From Clostridiales bacterium (GTDB lineage: Bacteria > Bacillota > Dehalobacteriia > UBA4068), in contig WRDJ01000015.1 in the NCBI GenBank assembly GCA_009783495.1, positions 1 through 8,500 of the forward strand: a DNA stretch of 8,500 nt, given 5' to 3'. The translations under genes and the position numbers were made by a program. Position 1 is the first letter of the stretch. Each line of letters opens with the position of its first letter. Below are positions 1-6,352 of the stretch, in pieces. The notes beneath the pieces are model-generated. The model was not told where the DNA came from. It worked only from the letters and a program-made list of their open reading frames with translations, and made no database searches.

Positions 1-6
1 AGAAAC

Positions 7-171
7 TAGGGCGTGTTAACACTACCGTTCAACGGTCATCTTTTGGCCGATTTTCCGCCATGCTGTGTCATCGCTCCTTGGAATAGCTCTGCTATGCCTT
101 CGCTGCTCTTCCTTGCCTGACGAAAAATCAACTCAAAACCTAACCATTTCAGATAGTGTTAACACGCCCTA
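7..171. mobile_element. MITE-like palindromic element with 18-bp terminal inverted repeats
   Basis: The ends are perfect 18-bp inverted repeats (7-24 and 154-171, outer sequence TAGGGCGTGTTAACACTA). The whole 165 bp is symmetric about position 89. A second pair of blocks, 49-63 and 115-129, matches at 12 of 15 positions, and the centre is a perfect ATAGC/GCTAT stem (83-87 and 91-95) around a 3-base loop. The 24-bp spacers between outer and middle blocks are equal in length on both sides. The element has no coding capacity. If the outermost TA on each side is a target-site duplication, removing one TA plus the element gives an intact empty site, as expected for IS630/mariner-type or some IS5-type elements. 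The family is inference because no transposase is present. The insertion lies in the stop codon of ytaF. Transcribed, the palindrome would form a long hairpin and could act as an mRNA end. Confidence 0.75.
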
Positions 172-807
172 AAATAGTTTGATTATCCCCAGGACTATCA
201 GCAGAAGCCCGCTCAGCCAGGAGAGGTTGAGCGGCAGTTTTTCCGCGAGTTTTTTGCCCACGGAAGCGCCGAGCAGTACTGCCGCCATATTGAAGGCCAG
301 GGAAAACAGCACCAGCAAAAGATGATCCACGTCGGTCAGCCCCGCGCCGAAGCCCGCCGCCAGCCCGTCGGCCGAAAGGGCCAGGGCAAGGTATCCCGCC
401 TCAAAAGGAGATAAAATCCTCGACGAATCCAAATCCGCTTCCTGAGGATTGGCGTAGATATGCAGGACGAATTTCAGGTTAAAAGCGGAAAAACGGAAAT
501 CCTTGCGCAGCTTATTGTGTTTCCTGATGAAAGCTTTCAGCGTGCTGTCAAAAATCTTGATGAAACCCAGAATGAAGAGGATGAAAAAACAGACAAGGGC
601 TGTGATGCGGCGGGGGATGAACGGGCTGAGAAAAGCGCCGAAAAAGAGGGACGCGGCCAGGATGGCGCTGCAAACGAGGCTGATTATCGCGACGGAGGCA
701 AAAGGGATTCTGATTTTGTTGCCGCCGTAAGCGAAAGCGGAAACAAAAGCGTCAGTAGATAAGGCCGTGACGATCATTAGTGCTTCCAGCACGGAATATA
801 AAGACAT
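169..807 (-). CDS. ytaF: Sporulation membrane protein YtaF (MntP/YtaF-type transporter-like)
   Basis: This is a 212-residue integral membrane protein with about six predicted helices, roughly residues 3-25, 35-60, 66-86, 134-158, 161-182 and 190-212. A basic cytosolic loop (about 90-130) sits between two three-helix halves. The halves carry related motifs with a buried acidic residue: ALSTDAFVSAFAYG around D19 and ALSADGLAAGFGAG around D147. This duplicated pattern is typical of the YtaF/MntP superfamily. YtaF is a sporulation-associated membrane protein of spore formers, and its transported substrate, if any, is not established. Length is normal for the family. The ATG at 807-805 is preceded by AAGGTGG at 824-818 with a 10-base spacer, but that site lies in the terminator stem downstream of the hydrolase gene. 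The TAG stop (171-169) is made jointly by the gene and the inserted palindromic element. I see no clear promoter directly upstream. Confidence 0.9.
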   Translation of the reverse strand: MSLYSVLEALMIVTALSTDAFVSAFAYGGNKIRIPFASVAIISLVCSAILAASLFFGAFLSPFIPRRITALVCFFILFILGFIKIFDSTLKAFIRKHNKLRKDFRFSAFNLKFVLHIYANPQEADLDSSRILSPFEAGYLALALSADGLAAGFGAGLTDVDHLLLVLFSLAFNMAAVLLGASVGKKLAEKLPLNLSWLSGLLLIVLGIIKLF

Positions 808-810
808 GAG

Positions 811-853
811 AAAAACACCACCTTCGCAGGAACAGTCTATTCCTGCGAAGGTG
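811..853 (-). terminator. Intrinsic terminator after the hydrolase gene, overlapping the ytaF SD
   Basis: Read on the minus strand, a perfect 14-bp stem (853-840 pairing with 832-819, CACCTTCGCAGGAA in the 5' arm) closes a 7-base loop. It is followed by GTG and five T residues (815-811). This is a classical Rho-independent terminator placed 6 bases past the hydrolase stop. The 3' arm includes AAGGTGG, the only plausible SD for ytaF, whose ATG starts three bases after the T run. On the plus strand the stem is followed by CTTTTGTT, but no plus-strand gene lies before it. Confidence 0.8.
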
Positions 854-859
854 CTTTTG

Positions 860-1684
860 TTACAGGGTTTGGGATGGCGGGATTTGCTGTTCCGTCAGAC
901 GGCGCATGAAAGGCCCGATGACAGCCGCAAAACGCTCCGGCTGGTCTAAGTGAACGCTGTGGCCGGCATCCCGAATTTGTTCCGCTTGAAGTTTTGGATT
1001 AAGACGTTGCAGTTCTTCGGCAACAACAGACGAAAATACGCCTCTATCGCCAAATACGATGAGGCTTGGAACGTCAATCGCATTGATTAACAGTTTATAG
1101 TCAGGGTTCGGCGGCGTGAGCACGTCAAAAGCCGCCATGCTTGTTTGCAGCCGTGCCCGGGCGAACAACTCAAGAGTCTCTTCCGGCCGATCAGGGTGTC
1201 TGTTCCGTGCCTCCGCCACCACCTCGTCTAATGACATATTGAGCATTCGCCGATGCCGATCAGCGACGTCGCTATCACGAACTTGACGCTGCCCTTTTGC
1301 ACTCAGGAAGGTTGGATCAGCTAAAACCAGGCCCCGGAGCAGAGTTGGTTTACGGTTTGCCACCAGGGCTGCGGTCATCCCGCCCATGGAATGTCCGAGC
1401 AGAATTGGAGCGGGAAGCCTAAGGGCGTTTATCAAACCTGCTACATCGTTGGCATGGTCTTCGTATCGGTATCCAAAGTCAGGTGTGCCCGAATTGCCAT
1501 GCCCCCTGGCGTCCGGCATGATTACGTCATATTCTTTTTCCAGAACCCGCGCCAAACCTGTCCAACATGCCCCGTTGGTCATTAATCCATGCAGCAAAAT
1601 TAACGGCGGTTTGTTTCCCCCAGTTCTTGTGTAGTATATATTAATTCCGTTTGCTTCACAGACTGCCGCATCCCAGTGGCTCAT
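860..1684 (-). CDS. Alpha/beta hydrolase fold protein
   Basis: This 274-residue cytosolic hydrolase of the alpha/beta fold has the full catalytic set. HG at 32-33 marks the oxyanion strand-loop, and GHSMGG at 97-102 is the nucleophile elbow with Ser99. Asp213 lies in VFGDRG, and His242 in DAGHSVHLDQPERF near the C-terminus. RGHGNSG at 60-66 is also typical. The segment at about 125-195 should be the cap domain that sets substrate range, so the substrate (ester, lactone or similar) cannot be named. There is no signal peptide or membrane helix. The ATG at 1684-1682 has GGAGG at 1698-1694 with a 9-base spacer. A consensus promoter lies just upstream and a strong terminator just downstream, so the gene is probably monocistronic. 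It is divergent from the TetR-exporter operon and may share its biology, but the candidate TetR operator is not at this promoter. Confidence 0.92.
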   Translation of the reverse strand: MSHWDAAVCEANGINIYYTRTGGNKPPLILLHGLMTNGACWTGLARVLEKEYDVIMPDARGHGNSGTPDFGYRYEDHANDVAGLINALRLPAPILLGHSMGGMTAALVANRKPTLLRGLVLADPTFLSAKGQRQVRDSDVADRHRRMLNMSLDEVVAEARNRHPDRPEETLELFARARLQTSMAAFDVLTPPNPDYKLLINAIDVPSLIVFGDRGVFSSVVAEELQRLNPKLQAEQIRDAGHSVHLDQPERFAAVIGPFMRRLTEQQIPPSQTL

Positions 1685-1736
1685 ATGCTATTTCCTCCAG
1701 ACTGCTGTGTCCCGGCAGCTCATATATTATTTCCCC
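1659..1736. repeat. Imperfect 39-bp tandem duplication of the hydrolase start region
   Basis: Copies at 1659-1697 and 1698-1736 match at 30 of 39 positions by my count. The copy nearer the gene holds the working SD, ATG and first codons (MSHWDAAV). The outer copy holds a decayed equivalent: GGGGAA instead of GAGGAA, an ATG at 1723-1721, and codons reading MSCRDTAVWRK before a TAG. The two ATGs are 39 bases apart and in frame, with that single TAG between them. The outer copy contains the -10 box of the hydrolase promoter, TAATAT, where the inner copy has TAGCAT. Confidence 0.7.
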
Positions 1737-1752
1737 GGATTCCTTCTGTCAA
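1724..1752 (-). promoter_or_regulatory. Sigma-A-type promoter of the hydrolase gene
   Basis: On the minus strand TTGACA (1752-1747) and TAATAT (1729-1724) are separated by exactly 17 bases. This is a perfect -35 and a -10 one base off consensus. The expected transcription start is near 1717, giving a leader of about 33 bases before the ATG at 1684. An A/T run (AAAAAATTTT, 1758-1767) lies directly upstream and could act as an UP element. Confidence 0.75.
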
Positions 1753-1777
1753 GGTGCAAAAAATTTTCCTTACCTTC

Positions 1778-1806
1778 TTGACAAACGTCCTCCGCAACGC
1801 TACAAT
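1778..1806 (+). promoter_or_regulatory. Sigma-A-type promoter of the TetR-ABC exporter operon
   Basis: TTGACA at 1778-1783 and TACAAT at 1801-1806 are separated by 17 bases, a near-perfect sigma-A promoter. Start of transcription is expected near 1813, giving a leader of about 55 bases before the TTG start at 1868. The -10 overlaps the left end of the inverted repeat at 1805-1849, so a repressor bound there would block this promoter. It is divergent from the hydrolase promoter, with the two -35 boxes about 25 bases apart. Confidence 0.8.
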
Positions 1807-1849
1807 TTATTTAGAACGAATCGTGCAATACTGTTTGTTCTGAATAAAT
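1805..1849. promoter_or_regulatory. Candidate TetR operator (16-bp inverted repeat arms)
   Basis: ATTTATTTAGAACGAA (1805-1820) is mirrored by TTTGTTCTGAATAAAT (1834-1849), with 14 of 16 positions complementary and a 13-base spacer. The left arm overlaps the -10 box and both arms flank the expected transcription start, which is the usual position for a self-regulating TetR repressor. The regulator gene begins 18 bases downstream. The spacing and arm length could bind two dimers. That TetR is the ligand of this site is inference from position and symmetry. Confidence 0.65.
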
Positions 1850-1867
1850 CGGACAGGGGATGGTCTT

Positions 1868-2473
1868 TTGAAAGCTTTTATCAATCCGCATGCCGAGAAG
1901 CAGGAGCACATCATCAATGCCGCGTTGAATGTATTCAGCCGTAATGGCTACAGAAAAGCGTCAATGGCCGATATCGCCGAGGAAGCCGGCATTGCCAAAG
2001 GCATGATCAACTATTATTTCGGCAGCAAAAAAAATCTTTACTTATACCTGGCCGAACTGTGTGGCAAAAACATGGCCGAAGAAATGAGAAATGGCTTCGA
2101 CCCAATGGTTACCGATTTCTTTGACAACATGAAGATGATGACCGGCATCAAAATCGCTTTGATCAGGGAGCATCCGGCAATTCTCACCTTTTTGACCAGC
2201 CTGTATTTGGAAAAGGCCCCAGAGGTCAAAGACAATATCCAGGAATTTATGGCCGAAGGATTAAGGCTGCGGGAACAATTCATGTATCAAGACGTGGATA
2301 TATCACGGTTCGAGGACGACGTAGACCCGAAGCTGATTGATAAACTCCTGGTCTGGGCCGCGGAAGGATTGACCAACAATTTGCGGCAGGGTTTGGATAT
2401 CGAAAAAATTGAAGCGTTCACAAAAGAGCTATACGCCTGCCTCGATCTGATGAAAAAATATTTTTATAAATAA
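1868..2473 (+). CDS. TetR/AcrR-family transcriptional regulator
   Basis: This is a 201-residue one-component repressor. The N-terminal helix-turn-helix spans about residues 14-60, with the typical run SMADIAEEAGIAKGMINYYFGSKKNLYLYL. The remaining residues form an all-helical ligand-binding and dimerisation domain that I cannot assign to a specific ligand. The start is TTG at 1868-1870, supported by AGGGGA at 1855-1860 with a 7-base spacer. The nearby ATG at 1860 runs into a stop after three codons and is not used. Only 12 bases separate the stop from the ABC ATPase gene, so it heads that operon. A symmetric repeat over its own promoter suggests autorepression, relieved when an exported compound binds. 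The gene looks more A+T-rich than the transporter genes that follow. Confidence 0.93.
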   Translation: MKAFINPHAEKQEHIINAALNVFSRNGYRKASMADIAEEAGIAKGMINYYFGSKKNLYLYLAELCGKNMAEEMRNGFDPMVTDFFDNMKMMTGIKIALIREHPAILTFLTSLYLEKAPEVKDNIQEFMAEGLRLREQFMYQDVDISRFEDDVDPKLIDKLLVWAAEGLTNNLRQGLDIEKIEAFTKELYACLDLMKKYFYK

Positions 2474-2485
2474 GGGGGAAACGCC

Positions 2486-3379
2486 ATGCCTGATATAAGC
2501 CTGGAAATCAAAAACCTGACCAAGAGGTTTGGGAAGTTCACCGCGCTTGATAAAATCAATTTAACGGTAACCGAAGGCGAGGTGTTCGGTTATATCGGCC
2601 CCAACGGGGCGGGCAAGACCACCACCATCCGCGTGCTGCTCGGCATCCTTCAAGCCACCGAAGGGGGCGCGAAGGTTTTCGGGCTTGACGCGTGGAAGGA
2701 CGCCGTCGAAATCCACAAGCGGATCGCCTATGTGCCGGGTGACGTCAACCTGTGGCCTAACATGACGGGCGGCGAGGTCATTGACCTCTTCGTATCTCTG
2801 CGCGGCAGGCATGATAAAGCCCGCCGCGAGAAGCTGTTAAAGGACTTTGACCTCGACCCGGCCAAGAAGTGTCGCGCATATTCCAAAGGCAACCGGCAAA
2901 AGGTGGCCTTGATCGCCGCTTTCGCCTCGGACGCCGACCTCTTCATTTTGGACGAACCGACCAGCGGCCTCGACCCACTGATGGAGCAGGTATTCCAAGA
3001 ATGCGTGTTGGAATTGAAGCGCGAAGGCAAGGGCGTTTTCCTTTCCAGTCACATCCTCTCCGAAGTGGAGCGGCTTTGCGACCGGGTGGGCATCATCCGG
3101 GAGGGCAAACTGGTGGAAACCGGCACTTTGGCCGAGCTTCGGCACCTGACGCGCAACACCGTCCATGCCGAAACCGCGCGGCCGGCCGATAATCTGGAAT
3201 CGTTAAAGGGCATCCACGACCTGCACATAAGCCAAAACAAGTTATCTTTCCAGGTTGACGGCGATGAGATCGGCGCCGTGATGGCCCACCTCATACCGTT
3301 CGGCGTCAAGCGGTTCGAAAGCGCGCCGCCGACGCTGGAAGACCTGTTCATGCTCCATTACAGCACGGGGGGTGCTTGA
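2486..3379 (+). CDS. ABC-2 type exporter ATP-binding protein
   Basis: This 297-residue ATPase energises the permease encoded next. Walker A is GPNGAGKTT at 38-46 (Lys44), the signature loop is YSKGNRQ at 132-138, Walker B is LFILDE at 152-157 (Glu157), the D-loop is SGLDP at 160-164, and the switch His is His189 in LSSHI. The signature departs from LSGGQ, and the Q-loop position reads YVPGDVNLW without a Gln. Both are usual in the drug-exporter subgroup related to tetronasin and BcrA-type resistance ATPases, so the enzyme looks intact. A C-terminal extension (about 225-297), ending in PPTLEDLFMLHY, is also normal for that group. The ATG at 2486 follows GGGGG (2474-2478) immediately after the tetR stop. 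The stop overlaps the region of the permease start, indicating translational coupling. Confidence 0.94.
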   Translation: MPDISLEIKNLTKRFGKFTALDKINLTVTEGEVFGYIGPNGAGKTTTIRVLLGILQATEGGAKVFGLDAWKDAVEIHKRIAYVPGDVNLWPNMTGGEVIDLFVSLRGRHDKARREKLLKDFDLDPAKKCRAYSKGNRQKVALIAAFASDADLFILDEPTSGLDPLMEQVFQECVLELKREGKGVFLSSHILSEVERLCDRVGIIREGKLVETGTLAELRHLTRNTVHAETARPADNLESLKGIHDLHISQNKLSFQVDGDEIGAVMAHLIPFGVKRFESAPPTLEDLFMLHYSTGGA

Positions 3380-3380
3380 A

Positions 3381-4250
3381 ATGATGCAAGGAACCTTTGA
3401 CAACTCCCTCAAGCTGACTCGGGCTGTCTTGCGGCGCGACCGGCTCTCGATCACAATATGGCTTGTCCTCCTGGTCGCCTTTTCCGTATTCCTCGCACCC
3501 GGAATAGACGCAATGTTCCCCGACGAAGAAGCCAGATTGACGGTAGCCCAGATTTATGACAACCCGATCATGGTCTCCATGATGGGCCCGATTTATGGCG
3601 TAGGCAGCCCGGACAACCTTTCGGCTGGCGCCATATACAGCGGCTTTATGCTCCTGTGGGTCATCATAGCGGTCGCCCTGATGAATATATTTTTCGTTGT
3701 CCGGCACACGCGGGCCGATGAGGAACGGGGCCGCGCCGAAGTCGTGCGTTCCCTGCCGGTCGGCCGGCTTGCCAATTTGAACGCCACCATGATTTCATCC
3801 GTCATCATCAACGCCACCCTCGCCCTGCTGACCGGGGCGGGCATCGCCCTCACGGGCGTCGAGGGCATGGGCTGGGGCGGCAGTATGCTTTACGGCGTGG
3901 TGATCGGGGTGTCCGGATTGGTTTTTGCAGCCATCACCGCATTGTTTTGCCAACTCTCGGCAAGTCCAAGCGGGGCATCCGCCTATTCCGGCATCGCCCT
4001 CGGCGTTTTATATATGGTTCGCGCCCTCGGCGACGCGCAGGACAATGACGTTATTTCATGCCTGAGCCCCCTCGGGCTGGCTACCCGTTCTCAGATATAT
4101 GTCAATAACTATATCTGGCCGGCGCTGCTGTTGCTGCTGTTGGCCGTGGCCGTCTCCGCCATCGCCTATAAGCTCAATACCATACGCGACCTGGGCCAGG
4201 GGTTCATCGCCGCCAAGCCGGGGCGGGCCAATGCTCCCGCAAGCCTGTAA
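3381..4250 (+). CDS. ABC-2 type exporter permease, N-terminal half (frame interrupted by TAA)
   Basis: This is the first half of a large exporter permease: about six membrane helices (near residues 24-41, 88-109, 135-157, 169-190, 198-218 and 245-264 from the ATG) and a cytosolic motif EERGRAEVVRSLPVGR after helix 2. ATG at 3381 is preferred because GGGGGG (3367-3372) is 8 bases upstream. A GTG at 3372 is possible but lies in that SD. The frame stops at TAA 4248-4250. The same frame then continues without another stop to 5039, reading [13 protein letters not shown] directly after the TAA. In homologues of this tetronasin-type family the linker normally runs straight on into such a sequence, and total length is about 530-555 residues. 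The TAA is therefore most simply a nonsense mutation, for example from CAA. A functional split permease is the alternative. Confidence 0.8.
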   Translation: MMQGTFDNSLKLTRAVLRRDRLSITIWLVLLVAFSVFLAPGIDAMFPDEEARLTVAQIYDNPIMVSMMGPIYGVGSPDNLSAGAIYSGFMLLWVIIAVALMNIFFVVRHTRADEERGRAEVVRSLPVGRLANLNATMISSVIINATLALLTGAGIALTGVEGMGWGGSMLYGVVIGVSGLVFAAITALFCQLSASPSGASAYSGIALGVLYMVRALGDAQDNDVISCLSPLGLATRSQIYVNNYIWPALLLLLLAVAVSAIAYKLNTIRDLGQGFIAAKPGRANAPASL

Positions 4251-4262
4251 TCCCCCTTCGGC

Positions 4263-5039
4263 TTGTCGTGGAGGTTGCTGCGAACGCCGCTGATCTCTTG
4301 GGTTCTCGTCATGTTCGTGCTGGGCGCTTCCTATGGTTCGGTCATGGGCGACCTGCCGAAATTCATCGGCGACAGCCCGGAATATCTGCAAATCATCGGC
4401 ATCCCGGAAAATGTCTTAAACACCATGACCGATGCCGACAAGGCGGGAATCATTATCACATATTTTGGGGCGTTCATCACCATTATGATGACCTTAGTCG
4501 GCATCGTCCCGCTCATCAGCGCCGCCATGCGGCCGCGTGTTGAGGAACAGGAGGGCCGCGCCGAACACATCATCGCCCGTGCCGTCCCGCGCTGGAAGTA
4601 TATGTGCGGTTTCGTCACCTTGGCGTTCGCCGCCAGCGCGCTGCTGCAATTCGCCATGGCTTCCGGGTTATATCTTTCCACAGACGCTCTGGTGGAGGTC
4701 AATCCGTTCAACTTCGGCGAAATGATGCAGGCATATTTCTCATTCCTCCCGGCGATGTGGGTGATGATCGGGTTCGCTGTTTTGATTGTCGGCGTCTTTC
4801 CCAAAGCCACCGGCGCGATATGGGGCTTTTATGGGTTCGTCGCGTTCACCTCGTTTATTGGAGGGATGCTTGATTTGCCGGAATGGCTGAACAGCATCTC
4901 CCCCCTGTATTATGTCCCGCTGCTGCCCCTCGATGAATTCTCTATCACACCCCTGATCGTTTTGACGGTCATCGCCGCGCTCCTGACGGTCATTGGGTTT
5001 GTCGGTTATCAAAAGCGGGATACCCTGACGGGAATGTAA
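4263..5039 (+). CDS. ABC-2 type exporter permease, C-terminal half (downstream of in-frame stop)
   Basis: The second half is in the same frame as the first, separated only by TAA and four sense codons. It has about six helices (near residues 10-28, 62-88, 116-138, 160-178, 184-202 and 231-252) and repeats the hallmark of the first half after its second helix, [17 protein letters not shown]. This shows it is the homologous second half of one duplicated permease. The TTG at 4263 has no SD in front. GGAGG at 4270-4274 has no suitable start at normal distance, and the first in-frame ATG is at 4311, inside helix 1. Independent translation would therefore depend on reinitiation just after the stop. 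If neither reinitiation nor readthrough occurs, this is the dead part of a pseudogene. The final helix and C-terminus look complete. Confidence 0.72.
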   Translation: MSWRLLRTPLISWVLVMFVLGASYGSVMGDLPKFIGDSPEYLQIIGIPENVLNTMTDADKAGIIITYFGAFITIMMTLVGIVPLISAAMRPRVEEQEGRAEHIIARAVPRWKYMCGFVTLAFAASALLQFAMASGLYLSTDALVEVNPFNFGEMMQAYFSFLPAMWVMIGFAVLIVGVFPKATGAIWGFYGFVAFTSFIGGMLDLPEWLNSISPLYYVPLLPLDEFSITPLIVLTVIAALLTVIGFVGYQKRDTLTGM

Positions 5040-5342
5040 TAATCTGTTATTTTCTCCAAGCCGCAACCGGATTGCCACGCGCACCGTATCCCCCGGCTGT
5101 TTGCCGATTTTTGCCCGGATGTCCTTGCGTATGCCGATGATGTAGCAGCGCGAGCCGTCCGGGTTTTTCACGCCCATATTGACGATGCTCCCGTCATAAG
5201 GCTCGCCGTCAAAAGCGGCGTGAACCGAAACGCGCCCCTTCCCGAACTCGGTCTTGACATCATATGGAAAGATGACATATGCGCCGTCCTGATCCGGGAC
5301 TTTTTGCATGACGGCGTTGAATTCATAGGGTTTGTTTTCCAT
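4740..5342 (-). CDS. DUF1905-domain protein with aberrant antisense C-terminal extension
   Basis: Residues 1 to about 95 are a good DUF1905 domain, a small beta-barrel-like family of unknown function. It includes [31 protein letters not shown] and, later, [26 protein letters not shown]. Stand-alone members end about here. The open frame instead continues for about 100 residues across the convergent permease gene to a stop at 4740. That tail is charged, low in hydrophobic content and looks like antisense translation. In another frame a TAA lies at 5049-5047, so a 1-base insertion or 2-base deletion near 5050-5060 would restore a normal ~100-residue protein ending just past the permease stop. 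The ATG at 5342-5340 has GGAAAG at 5356-5351, 8 bases away. It is the last gene of the minus-strand operon, 4 bases after the preceding stop. Confidence 0.7.
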   Translation of the reverse strand: MENKPYEFNAVMQKVPDQDGAYVIFPYDVKTEFGKGRVSVHAAFDGEPYDGSIVNMGVKNPDGSRCYIIGIRKDIRAKIGKQPGDTVRVAIRLRLGENNRLLHSRQGIPLLITDKPNDRQERGDDRQNDQGCDREFIEGQQRDIIQGGDAVQPFRQIKHPSNKRGERDEPIKAPYRAGGFGKDADNQNSEPDHHPHRREE

Positions 5343-5346
5343 GTCT

Positions 5347-5808
5347 TTATCTTTCCAATCTTTTCTTGCAGTCTAACAGCGTGTAAATGTCGGCAGGCGG
5401 GCCGGTTGTGATTATCTCGAATATCACCGGGAAAGTAGCCAACTTGCCATATGTTTCGGCATCAAGGATCAGCTGCCTTGTTTTTTCGCTCACGCCGGCG
5501 CTTAAAATCTCCGCGCGGTTCTTTTCTTTAAACCAAACCGCCACGCTGAAAAACCCCTCATAGACATGCAGCCAGTAAAGGTTTTTCTCTTTCCGCGTTC
5601 CCTTCGGCGTTGTCCAGAAGTGTCGCCCTTTAGCGAACCACGCCTTGTGGGGGGTGTACCATTGCCAATCCTGCTCTATTTCCAGGCCCGGCAAGGCCTC
5701 CTGGAATGTTTCGTATGCGGCATAACTATCGCCCAGCGTTTGCCCCAGCACTTCCCTTGTCGGCGTCATTGCGGGGTCCCTTAGCCGTAATTTTTCGTGG
5801 TTGTTCAT
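5347..5808 (-). CDS. DUF3788 family protein (divergent copy)
   Basis: This is a 153-residue soluble protein of the uncharacterised DUF3788 family. The family pattern is clear: an N-terminal segment [27 protein letters not shown], then an aromatic core around residues 48-100 ([35 protein letters not shown]), then a C-terminal segment on strand-like sequence ([11 protein letters not shown]). It is a paralogue of the protein at 7289-7708 in the same operon, but more divergent: the usual WRYYNDGKxWL is [11 protein letters not shown] here, and an extra loop with a [14 protein letters not shown] stretch is inserted. ATG at 5808-5806 follows GGGAG (5820-5816) with a 7-base spacer, 13 bases after the Imm-5-like gene. 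Biochemical function is unknown. Confidence 0.82.
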   Translation of the reverse strand: MNNHEKLRLRDPAMTPTREVLGQTLGDSYAAYETFQEALPGLEIEQDWQWYTPHKAWFAKGRHFWTTPKGTRKEKNLYWLHVYEGFFSVAVWFKEKNRAEILSAGVSEKTRQLILDAETYGKLATFPVIFEIITTGPPADIYTLLDCKKRLER

Positions 5809-5821
5809 TTTTCATCTCCCA

Positions 5822-6352
5822 TCAGCAGTTCCAATTTATCTTCGCCGGGTGCGGTTCGTTCTTTACTGCGACAGCCCGCAGCGCCGCTTCCATTTTGGCG
5901 CATTCCTCGGCGGCAAGACCAACAAGCGTCTCCCAATCAGCGTCAATGCCCGATTTGTCATAGGCGACGGCGAGCGCGCCGTAAAGCGCCAGCCCCAAAG
6001 AGTGGGCGGGCGCGTGGATCGTGGCGGCGGCCTGGCCGCAGGCTCTTGCCGCGGCCTGCGCCGCCGGGTTGTGCTTCAAATCTCTGGCGGCGGCGTGACA
6101 TTCGTTCAGGATGATGTTCTTGACATAGGGCAGCTTGACTTCTCCGGCCAACCAGGCCCGCGCCGCTGTCAAGGCATGACGCGGGCGGGCGTCGCCGGGG
6201 CAATGCTTCCCGTAAACAGGCAGCATATGCGCTTCCGCATAATCAAGCGCCCAGTCGGCCAACGTGGCTTTGCTCTGCGTTTCGATCAAGCGCATCAGCG
6301 GCTGCAAATAAGGCGCGTTAATGTCGCTCAACATTTTCCGATATTTCTTCAT
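5822..6352 (-). CDS. Imm-5-like putative immunity protein
   Basis: This 176-residue, largely helical, Ala-rich soluble protein matches my memory of the family annotated as putative (Imm-5-like) immunity protein. Hallmarks are PYLQPLMRLIETQSKATLADW near the N-terminus, YAEAHMLPVYGKHCPGDARPR, NECHAAARDLKHNPAAQAAARACGQAA in the middle, and a C-terminal AAEECAKMEAALRAVAV followed by NEPHPAKINWNC. Bioinformatic work linked the family to immunity against polymorphic toxins, but I see no toxin gene here. A role other than toxin immunity is therefore possible. The ATG (6352-6350) overlaps the flavodoxin stop as ATGA. Its SD is AAGGGA at 6367-6362. Conserved Cys and His residues in the NECHAAA segment are notable. 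Length is normal. Confidence 0.8.
   Translation of the reverse strand: MKKYRKMLSDINAPYLQPLMRLIETQSKATLADWALDYAEAHMLPVYGKHCPGDARPRHALTAARAWLAGEVKLPYVKNIILNECHAAARDLKHNPAAQAAARACGQAAATIHAPAHSLGLALYGALAVAYDKSGIDADWETLVGLAAEECAKMEAALRAVAVKNEPHPAKINWNC

Noticed and set aside
1688..1723. Short upstream reading frame MSCRDTAVWRK as a leader peptide for the hydrolase
   Set aside because: Its ATG (1723-1721) adjoins the -10 box (1729-1724) and lies upstream of the expected transcription start, so it is probably not transcribed. It is better explained as one copy of the 39-bp duplication.
2486..3379. Degenerate ABC ATPase because of the SKGNRQ signature and missing Q-loop Gln
   Set aside because: These variants are normal in the tetronasin/BcrA-type exporter ATPases, and all Walker, D-loop and His-switch residues are present.
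4331..4810. Minus-strand open frame of 159 residues opposite the permease
   Set aside because: It is antisense to a clear membrane protein gene, has no family signature, and is rich in Met and Ser as expected from reverse-complemented hydrophobic codons.
5036..5054. Terminator between the convergent permease and DUF1905 genes
   Set aside because: AATAA/TTATT gives only a 5-bp A/T stem, too weak to call. I see no good terminator for either operon here.
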